From the NCBI GenBank assembly GCA_910586755.1, contig CAJUJM010000076.1, forward strand, positions 1-12,584: a stretch of 12,584 nucleotides of DNA. Direction: 5' to 3'. The translations under genes were made by a program, and so were the position numbers. The stretch comes from an uncultured Lachnospiraceae bacterium. Lineage in GTDB: Bacteria; Bacillota; Clostridia; Lachnospirales; Lachnospiraceae. Under the pieces are notes generated by a model. That model worked only from the letters and a program-made list of their open reading frames with translations. It was not told the DNA's origin and did no database searches. This document shows, in pieces, positions 7,324 through 12,584 of this stretch; position 1 is the first letter of the stretch; each line of letters begins with the position of its first letter.

Positions 7324-8616
7324 ATGATTACAAAGGACGAACTGTTACCATTACTTCACCAGGAGGTTGTTCCGGCTCTGGGCTGTACAGAACCTGTATG
7401 TGTAGCGCTGGCTGCAGCAGATGCTTATCACGCCATTGGCGGCGATGTGGTTTCGATTAAGATGGAAGTAAACCCCGGTATTTACAAAAATGGAATGAGT
7501 GTAGGCATTCCCGGATTTTCCCGCGTTGGCTTAAAATATGCAGCTGCCCTGGGCGCCTGTCTTGGCAATCCGGAAAAGAGCCTTCAGCTTCTGGCTGATT
7601 TAAATGACGAAGTATGTGAGGCTGCTATTAAGTTAGTGGAAGATCGCCACGTTATTGTGATGATCAACCATAATGAAACCCAGCTCTATGCCAGAGCAGA
7701 AATTATCACTACCTCCGGCATTGGCATCAGTGAAATCCGTAACACTCACTCCAATATTATTTTTACCAAGAAAAACCACGAGGTACTCTTACAGAAGGAA
7801 TACACCACCGCCTCTAATGATGAGCTTCACGAAAAGCTGACTGCCATGTCTGTTGCAGAACTGAAAGCCTTAATCGATACCTGTACAGAAGAAGACCTAA
7901 AGGATATGCTAAATGGTGTGGATATGAACGGCCGGCTGGCAGATTACGGCCTGGATCATTCTCTGGGAATTGGCATTGCCACCACTTTAAAGAAGCAGCT
8001 TGCATCTGATACCATGGGCGACAATCTGTTCAGCCGCACTATGGTCCGCGTGGCAAGCAGCGCTGAGGGGCGTATGAGCGGATGCCCCTATGCGGTTATG
8101 AGCAGCGCCGGGAGCGGCAATCACGGCATTACTGCTATTATCCCTGTGGTGGAAATGGCAAAGCATGTTAATGCTTCCAATGAACAGTTAGTAAAAGCTC
8201 TGGCTTTCTCCCATGCACTTAACATTTATATTAAGACCTTTACCGGCAAGCTGTCCGCCACCTGCGGCTGCGGCGTTTCTGCTGCAACTGCCGCTTCCGC
8301 CGCTATGGTATGGCTTATGAACGGTACTGACAAGCAGATCGGTGATGCCATTATTAACATGAGCGGAAACTTAACCGGTATGATCTGTGATGGCGGAAAA
8401 ATTGGCTACGCTTTAAAACTGGCTACCGCCACCAACGCTGCTATGATGTGCGCTTATCTGGCTATGTCTGATGTAGTCCTTCAGGCTACTGATGGGATCT
8501 GCGGCTACACCCCGGAAGAAGCAATCCGCAACATGGGTAAGGTCAGCAATCCCGGCATGGTGGAAACCGATCATACTATCTTAAATATTATGATGGAAAA
8601 AGACCAGCTGGCCTAA
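7324..8616 (+). CDS. cdsB: L-cysteine desulfidase (CdsB/CyuA, UPF0597 family)
   Basis: A 430-residue cytoplasmic protein, the normal length for the CyuA/YhaM (UPF0597) family, related to the alpha part of L-serine dehydratase. These enzymes use an oxygen-sensitive iron-sulfur cluster to break L-cysteine into pyruvate, ammonia and sulfide. Family landmarks: LGCTEPVC near the N-terminus (Cys21, Cys26), MSGCPYAVMSSAGSGNHG (Cys254), SATCGCGVSAATAAS (Cys314, Cys316) and GMICDGGKIGYALK (Cys355); several of these cysteines are the likely cluster ligands. I chose the ATG at 7324, eight bases after GGGAG; the in-frame TTG at 7318 is too close to that site. It is divergent from the sigma-54 activator and has its own -24/-12 promoter, so it is probably induced when cysteine is plentiful. 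The gene ends just before a bidirectional terminator. An alternative would be a serine dehydratase-like deaminase, but sequence signature and context favour cysteine. Confidence 0.92.
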   Translation: MITKDELLPLLHQEVVPALGCTEPVCVALAAADAYHAIGGDVVSIKMEVNPGIYKNGMSVGIPGFSRVGLKYAAALGACLGNPEKSLQLLADLNDEVCEAAIKLVEDRHVIVMINHNETQLYARAEIITTSGIGISEIRNTHSNIIFTKKNHEVLLQKEYTTASNDELHEKLTAMSVAELKALIDTCTEEDLKDMLNGVDMNGRLADYGLDHSLGIGIATTLKKQLASDTMGDNLFSRTMVRVASSAEGRMSGCPYAVMSSAGSGNHGITAIIPVVEMAKHVNASNEQLVKALAFSHALNIYIKTFTGKLSATCGCGVSAATAASAAMVWLMNGTDKQIGDAIINMSGNLTGMICDGGKIGYALKLATATNAAMMCAYLAMSDVVLQATDGICGYTPEEAIRNMGKVSNPGMVETDHTILNIMMEKDQLA

Positions 8617-8620
8617 CTCG

Positions 8621-8667
8621 AAAAGACCGGCGCAGCGCCTGATCTCAAGCTGCTGTACCGGTCTTTT
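8621..8667. terminator. Bidirectional rho-independent terminator
   Basis: AAAAGACCGG (8621-8630) pairs with CCGGTCTTTT (8658-8667), and an inner GCAGC/GCTGC pair extends the hairpin. The stem ends supply the T-run on both strands. It lies in the 52-bp gap between the convergent desulfidase and rpoN genes. Confidence 0.85.
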
Positions 8668-8668
8668 A

Positions 8669-10039
8669 TTACAAAAGCATTCCTCTCTGCCTGGAATCCG
8701 GAATATTCAATTGAATCCGGTATTTCTGCACGGCTCTTCTGGATACCTGAATTCCCTCTTCTCCTAATCGTTCCGCCAGCTTCTGATCGCTAAGAGGCTT
8801 TTTCCCTTCCGTCTCTATCATCTGCTGGATTTTCTGCTTAATCTGATCTGCAGAAACGCCAGCGATTTCCCCTTTCGATCCATCGGCTGCAGATGCAGAA
8901 GCCGTCGCCGGCAAAGCCGTGGAAAACAATGCCTTTAGAGCCACAGATTTTTTATATTGAAGGTATTTGCCTTTTATAGCACGGCTGACAGTGGAAACGT
9001 GAATTCCCAGAATGTTGGCAACATCCTCCTGCTGCATAGGCTTTAAAGGGCCTTTTCCTTCAAAATAATCTTCCTGTAAATTTAGCACCGTCTCCACAAT
9101 CCGGGTGATGGTTCTTCTTCTCTGCTCCACACAATTTATCACGAACCTGGCACGATCCAGGCGCTCTTTGAAATACACCAGAAGCTCCGGATCCTGAGAT
9201 TGTTCCATCATCCGCATATAATAACTGCTGAATTTGTATTCTCCCATCCAGCTGTCATTAATAGAAACATCCCATATACCACCATGTCTGGAAACAATAA
9301 TATCCGGCACTATGTAATTTGCCTCTTCCCGCTGGATACTCATAATAGGCCTGGGATTCAGATTTCCAATAAGATGGATGTACTCTTTAACCTGAACGGT
9401 AGAAATTCCCAGTTTTCTGGAAATCACCCCAATCTGACCATTCATCAGCTCTGTGAGATATTCCCGCAAAAGGCAAAAGAGCTTTTCGTCCTCCTCGCCT
9501 TTTGCCCGAAGCTGCTGTTCCAGGCACTCTGCCAAATCTCGTGAAAAAATCCCTATTGGCTCCAGATCTTTTAAAATTTTCAAACACTCTGCCAGTTCTG
9601 TTTCCTCATAGCCGGACGGGGAAGCCAGCTCCGTCAAAGAATAGGTAAAGTACCCCTTTTCATCCAGACAATCAATCAAATAATCCATAATTTTCCGTTG
9701 TCTGTCTGTATATTTTTCTCGCTGTAATTGGCTGAGAAGATATTCCTTAATAACATCTTCCTGCTTAGCCCTGGCATCATTCCTACGGCGTTCCTCTTCC
9801 TCTGGATTATCAAGATACTGCTCTTTAAAAGAGCTTCCACTCTCGTAGATTTTTTCCATACCCATTATCATATCATTTTCTTTGTCATTGCTATTCTCCA
9901 ACATAGGATTTTCCAGATATTCATTCATTAGAAAATCTTCCAGCTCCTGGTTGGTCAGGGCTAACACATTGAGGGATTGTACCTGGTTCACCGACAGGGT
10001 CTGTTTTTGTTCTATATTAATTCTGTGGTTTAACTCCAT
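8669..10039 (-). CDS. rpoN: RNA polymerase sigma-54 factor (RpoN/SigL)
   Basis: A 456-residue sigma-54 factor, close to the usual length. The Gln/Leu-rich activator-interacting region is at 1-50 (QKQTLSVNQVQSLNVLALTNQ). An acidic variable linker follows (50-90), then the core-binding domain (about 95-290), the helix-turn-helix segment LKPMQQEDVANILGIHVSTVSRAIKGKY (332-359, given as two blocks around GIHVSTVSRA), and the RpoN box SRRAVQKYRI (433-442), which reads the -24 element. The box differs from the common ARRTVAKYRE at several places. Between the FSTAL remnant of the conserved FFS motif and the last domain there is an Ala/Ser/Gly-rich stretch (376-395), longer than usual. AAGGAGG lies seven bases before the ATG. 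It is the partner of the activator at 5026-7143 and of the three -24/-12 promoters here, although it may serve others in the genome. Identification is secure. Confidence 0.96.
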   Translation of the reverse strand: MELNHRINIEQKQTLSVNQVQSLNVLALTNQELEDFLMNEYLENPMLENSNDKENDMIMGMEKIYESGSSFKEQYLDNPEEEERRRNDARAKQEDVIKEYLLSQLQREKYTDRQRKIMDYLIDCLDEKGYFTYSLTELASPSGYEETELAECLKILKDLEPIGIFSRDLAECLEQQLRAKGEEDEKLFCLLREYLTELMNGQIGVISRKLGISTVQVKEYIHLIGNLNPRPIMSIQREEANYIVPDIIVSRHGGIWDVSINDSWMGEYKFSSYYMRMMEQSQDPELLVYFKERLDRARFVINCVEQRRRTITRIVETVLNLQEDYFEGKGPLKPMQQEDVANILGIHVSTVSRAIKGKYLQYKKSVALKALFSTALPATASASAADGSKGEIAGVSADQIKQKIQQMIETEGKKPLSDQKLAERLGEEGIQVSRRAVQKYRIQLNIPDSRQRGMLL

Positions 10040-10119
10040 GAGCTTCCTCCTTGTGTATGGCGAAATTGACTACAGGGTAATGGGGCGTCCGGTATAAAAA
10101 TACCTGGCTAAGTGTTCAC

Positions 10120-10148
10120 ATTATACCATATTTTCTTTGTATTGTAAT
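10120..10148 (-). promoter_or_regulatory. Housekeeping-type promoter of rpoN
   Basis: On the minus strand TATAAT (10120-10125) is preceded by TGG, giving an extended -10 (TGnTATAAT). ATTACA, 17 bases upstream (10143-10148), matches four of six -35 positions. The start would be near 10113, about 73 bases before the rpoN ATG. The leader includes a small GGTAT/ATACC hairpin (10091-10104). This suggests rpoN is transcribed independently of the reverse transcriptase gene upstream, for which no clear terminator was seen. Confidence 0.75.
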
Positions 10149-10222
10149 GAATTTGGAGGATTTTCTTTAATAAAACCTTGATGGAAGCCTCTAAAATATC
10201 CTGTTATAAGCGAAATTTTTAA

Positions 10223-11830
10223 TCACTTTTTTCTTTTTATTCTTTTCTTAGGTTCGATTTTCTTTGCTGGATCTAAAATTTCATGCAAAAATATTTCCTT
10301 AGTGTCAATTTGACGTATATTTTTAAACCATGCTCTCTTTTCTTCTTTATCAAGGGCATTATCAATAATACGTAATATTTGCCTTTTTTCCCATAAGTTT
10401 GCTCGTGCATATCCATTTCTAATTTCTAGAGCATCCTCTCTTCCGACAAGTCCGTATAAAGAATCTAATAGTGCCCGACCAAGATATGCTCCTGAACTTC
10501 GTTTTAAATTTCGAAAGGCCCTTATTAATAATTCTTTATTCTCAAAAGGTCTATATCCAAATAATCTTATATATGCTACTTGCAAATATTCTGGCAAAAC
10601 TTTGTCTGATTCCCACTTTACAGAAAAATATTTTTTTATACATACTATCTCCTTTTCTGTAAATTTAACTGCATACTTTTTTAAAACGTCTAAATAATAT
10701 GGTGTTAACTGTAAATACTTTTCTGTTAATGGATGTATTTCCACCAATTGTTTATATCTTTCTTGAGCTACGCATGTTTTCACAAGCTTTACAAAATCTG
10801 TAGCTTCCATTAATTCTTTGGAATTAATATTGTTTATCAGTTGATTTATGTCTTCTGTCCCTAACTTTTCCACTTCTCTATTCGAGAGCTTTCTAAATTG
10901 TGTCGGAACTGTTCCTCCATATCCAGCTCTAATGATAAAAGGATTCTTTTCTTTATTGCAGATTCTTTTATCTATTTTTACGTTAGATTCGTCTTTTATA
11001 TATTGACTACTGGGCTCAATTTTAGTTTTACTCATATTAATTGACAGCCCTTCTTGGCTTAAGCGTTCAATTAATAATGTTAACCAATAATGCGCCGTTT
11101 CCGTATCTGGAGCAAAAAAACGAAAATCGTCTACAAATCGAATAAAATCAACTCCCATTGACACCAAGTAATTGTCAACACTAATTAAACTTGCTTCTGC
11201 CAGGATACGGCTTGCATTAGACCCAACAGGTAATCCGTATGAATCTCTGTTGGACCAGAAAAGTAACAATTCATTGAGCATATTTACTTTATTGCGCTCA
11301 CATCCGATTGATAACAATATATTTTCTAATCGATGCAAATTTAAACGGTCATAATAATTTGCAATGTCGCATGATACTACCAATTTTATTTTCTTTTTTT
11401 GGGCTTTTTCAGATACACGCAATTGAAAACTTTTAATTGTATAGTTTTTGTTAAATAAATACCCCTTATTGGGATGAAGCCTATATGAAAACACCTTTTT
11501 TTGCGTGATCGGAATTCTTGCTTTCTCTATCGTATCTGCCACTATTAAAACTAATGCTAAATATTTTATCGTATCATGCGGCTGCATTAATGCACATCTG
11601 CGAAAATTAAAAGCGGTGTTTTTAGGAAACAACATATAATCAATAGGGCTAACTCCCAGCCCCGTTAATGATCCTGATTTCAAACACGCAAGCGTTATCT
11701 CTCGGACCCTTTTTTGGAATTCCACGCTTTTAGCCAACATTTCAACCTCAAAGGGCCGTTCATAAATGTCTGTTAACCCTTCTTTGCATATATTACTTAT
11801 TGCAAGATCAACTGCCTTTTCTACTTCCAT
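10223..11830 (-). CDS. Reverse transcriptase of the unknown-group/defence-associated type (DRT/UG-like)
   Basis: A 535-residue protein with a complete reverse transcriptase palm: motif A SCDIANYYDRL (Asp155), motif B GLPVGSNASRILAE (199-212), motif C FVDD (232-235, Asp234 and Asp235) and motif D GLSINMSKTKI (261-271). Both catalytic aspartates of motif C and that of motif A are present, so it should be active. Residues about 305-515 look all-helical with no recognised nuclease motif, as in Abi/UG reverse transcriptases, and the end is strongly basic (KKRIKRKK). There is no group II intron maturase region, and I see no retron VTG signature or DGR repeat pair. GGGAG lies six bases before the ATG. 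The gene is visibly richer in A and T than its neighbours, suggesting acquisition. A structured leader of about 400 bases precedes it, recalling ncRNA-dependent systems such as DRT2 and DRT9. I infer phage defence by cDNA synthesis; subtype unresolved. Confidence 0.88.
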   Translation of the reverse strand: MEVEKAVDLAISNICKEGLTDIYERPFEVEMLAKSVEFQKRVREITLACLKSGSLTGLGVSPIDYMLFPKNTAFNFRRCALMQPHDTIKYLALVLIVADTIEKARIPITQKKVFSYRLHPNKGYLFNKNYTIKSFQLRVSEKAQKKKIKLVVSCDIANYYDRLNLHRLENILLSIGCERNKVNMLNELLLFWSNRDSYGLPVGSNASRILAEASLISVDNYLVSMGVDFIRFVDDFRFFAPDTETAHYWLTLLIERLSQEGLSINMSKTKIEPSSQYIKDESNVKIDKRICNKEKNPFIIRAGYGGTVPTQFRKLSNREVEKLGTEDINQLINNINSKELMEATDFVKLVKTCVAQERYKQLVEIHPLTEKYLQLTPYYLDVLKKYAVKFTEKEIVCIKKYFSVKWESDKVLPEYLQVAYIRLFGYRPFENKELLIRAFRNLKRSSGAYLGRALLDSLYGLVGREDALEIRNGYARANLWEKRQILRIIDNALDKEEKRAWFKNIRQIDTKEIFLHEILDPAKKIEPKKRIKRKK

Positions 11831-11883
11831 AAGAATCTCCCGATTTACAAAACTCCATATCTCACTGCTAACTTAATCTGTTG

Positions 11884-12241
11884 TGCTAATATAGCAACCG
11901 TGTCCAAAAACGCAGCATTTCCCTATAGGAATGCTGTGCCATACCCCTCCAGAGTGGCATGGCATGAACTTTATGCCAAAATACGTCTCCTTCTTGGGCG
12001 GGCATTTCCCATAGTCTGCCCCAAAGCCGCGGAATGTATGGCAGTTGCGAGCTCTCCCAAATTTGCATACAGCAAAGGGGGAGAGTGTCCACGATAAAGA
12101 ATCTGCCAGGTGAGACCGTAAAAGCAGAGGATAGCTTCTACCTCAACGACTCCGTCATCTGGAGTAATGCCCCCTCCTTGTCTGGTTGAAGCGGCCCTGC
12201 TGCAGAGGTTGGGAATTAATGTGGAACTTTAACATGATATT
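11884..12241 (-). ncRNA. Candidate structured non-coding RNA partner of the reverse transcriptase
   Basis: The gap between the reverse transcriptase ATG and the tRNA genes is 558 bp, and about 360 bp of it is GC-richer and dense in hairpins. Stems (plus coordinates): 11884-11888/11892-11896; 11913-11919/11930-11936; 11939-11945/11956-11962; 11960-11965/11973-11978 (overlaps the last, so alternative); 12000-12004/12017-12021; 12052-12058/12079-12085 enclosing 12062-12066/12072-12076; 12127-12130/12141-12144 with TAG/CTA inside; 12149-12153/12161-12165. The stem at 11939-11962 is complete only as minus-strand RNA, because it needs a G-U pair. A promoter-like sequence at 12248-12276 would start it near 12241. 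It may be a separate RNA or the leader of the reverse transcriptase mRNA. Ends are approximate, and no template segment could be identified. Confidence 0.6.
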
Positions 12242-12281
12242 TATGTCATTACAAATAGGATAGCACATTTTGTTAAAGTTC
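12224..12281. repeat. 11-bp perfect inverted repeat spanning the putative promoter
   Basis: GAACTTTAACA (12224-12234) and TGTTAAAGTTC (12271-12281) are exact inverted copies, 36 bases apart. The right arm includes the -35-like TTAACA, and the left arm lies just after the predicted start. It could be an operator, a base-paired foot of a longer RNA, or a plus-strand terminator (T-rich DNA follows on the plus strand, but no plus-strand gene is present). Confidence 0.6.
12248..12276 (-). promoter_or_regulatory. Probable promoter of the ncRNA/reverse transcriptase unit
   Basis: On the minus strand TTAACA (12271-12276, five of six -35 positions) is 17 bases from TGTAAT (12248-12253, five of six -10 positions). 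The start would be near 12241. It lies after the tRNA terminator, so the unit need not depend on tRNA transcription. Confidence 0.6.
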
Positions 12282-12339
12282 TTTTGGTTTTTTATTCAGG
12301 ACAACAGTTTAACTTATACATAATATAGCATAATATTAA

Positions 12340-12379
12340 AAAGACTAGAAATCTTGAAAAATCAACATTCCTAGTCTTT
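12340..12379 (-). terminator. Rho-independent terminator of the tRNA operon
   Basis: On the minus strand AAAGACTAG (12371-12379) pairs with CTAGTCTTT (12340-12348), with further partial pairing inside, and is followed by a T-rich tract. It begins ten bases after the tRNA-Cys 3' end. Confidence 0.8.
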
Positions 12380-12388
12380 CAAAATCAG

Positions 12389-12459
12389 AGGCGACAACCA
12401 GATTTGAACTGGTGATCAGGGTGTTGCAGACCCACGCCTTACCACTTGGCTATGTCGCC
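12389..12459 (-). tRNA. tRNA-Cys (anticodon GCA)
   Basis: 71 bases with a seven-pair acceptor stem (GGCGACA/TGTCGCC), D-arm GCC/GGC, anticodon loop CTGCAAC and T-arm CCAGTTCAAATCTGG. The discriminator base is T (U73), characteristic of tRNA-Cys. CCA is not encoded. The outermost anticodon-stem pair is T-T, a small irregularity; all else is normal. It is cotranscribed with the tRNA-Glu upstream. Confidence 0.95.
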
Positions 12460-12463
12460 ATAA

Positions 12464-12535
12464 TGACCCCAACGAGATTCGAACTCGTGTTACCGCCGTG
12501 AAAGGGCGATGTCTTAACCGCTTGACCATGGGGCC
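12464..12535 (-). tRNA. tRNA-Glu (anticodon TTC)
   Basis: 72 bases with acceptor stem GGCCCCA/TGGGGTC (one G-T pair), anticodon stem TCGCC/GGCGG around loop CTTTCAC, and T-arm CGAGTTCGAATCTCG. The discriminator is A and CCA is not encoded. Four bases separate it from tRNA-Cys. Nothing recognisable lies in the remaining 49 bases to the window edge. Confidence 0.95.
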
Positions 12536-12584
12536 TTATCTACCCCTCCTGACTCTCATCTGGGGATCTCTTTTCTCTCTCTTC

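Noticed and set aside
11886..12092. 68-codon minus-strand reading frame beginning with GTG inside the candidate ncRNA
   Set aside because: No ribosome binding site precedes the GTG, the protein resembles nothing, and the DNA is explained by hairpins. The frame is free of stops for about 83 codons (from a TAG near 12137), so a DRT2-like cDNA-encoded product is conceivable, but nothing here supports it.
11884..12241. T-box or metabolite riboswitch ahead of the reverse transcriptase gene
   Set aside because: No T-box consensus (GGTGG-ACCGCG type) and no known riboswitch core was recognised; CCGCGG at 12028-12033 is an isolated palindrome. The downstream gene is not metabolic.
10223..12281. Retron, diversity-generating retroelement or group II intron
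   Set aside because: No retron VTG signature was seen in the protein, no template/variable repeat pair was found in the window, and no maturase domain or intron domain V was seen.
12389..12459. tRNA-Cys as a pseudogene because of the T-T pair at the anticodon stem end
   Set aside because: All other stems, the discriminator U and the loops are intact; one terminal mismatch is tolerable.

Overview
The window looks like a chromosomal segment of a Gram-positive anaerobe of the class Clostridia, plausibly Lachnospiraceae-like. The signs are strong AGGAGG-type ribosome binding sites, mid-range GC with AT-rich intergenic DNA, tRNA genes without an encoded CCA, and a clostridial-type sigma-54 cysteine-catabolism locus. 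No species call is possible from sequence reading alone.

Positions 1-10150 form one coherent functional block built around sulfur amino acid use. A leftward operon encodes a MalY/PatB-type C-S lyase, a dicarboxylate/amino acid:cation symporter whose binding-site Arg position is Ala, and, after a hairpin, a small glutaredoxin-like protein. Divergent from it is a CoA-disulfide/polysulfide reductase fused to a rhodanese domain. Next come a leftward sigma-54 activator (CdsR-like) and, divergent from that, a rightward L-cysteine desulfidase (CdsB/CyuA, UPF0597 family). The leftward gene for sigma-54 itself (rpoN) closes the block. Two bidirectional terminators separate the convergent pairs.

The control logic can be read from the DNA. 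Three matches to the full -24/-12 sigma-54 consensus precede the lyase operon (2921-2936, minus), the reductase (3160-3175, plus) and the desulfidase (7250-7265, plus). Upstream of them lie clustered TGGTT/AACCA half-sites, including an 18-bp palindrome (3062-3079) and a 12-base identical string shared by the two intergenic regions (3097-3108 and 7169-7180). My inference is a self-contained regulon in which the activator and RpoN switch on cysteine/cystine uptake, C-S cleavage, sulfide release and persulfide reduction.

Positions 10223-12290 are different in character: an AT-rich leftward gene for a reverse transcriptase-like protein (535 aa, FVDD catalytic motif, long helical C-terminus, basic tail), preceded by about 360 bp of GC-richer, hairpin-dense non-coding DNA with its own promoter-like sequence. 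This layout resembles the defence-associated reverse transcriptases (DRT/UG) that work with an upstream non-coding RNA. The subtype cannot be assigned here. This is the best candidate for an undescribed system.

The right edge holds leftward tRNA-Glu(UUC) and tRNA-Cys(GCA) genes followed by a rho-independent terminator; the reverse transcriptase unit sits immediately downstream of them.
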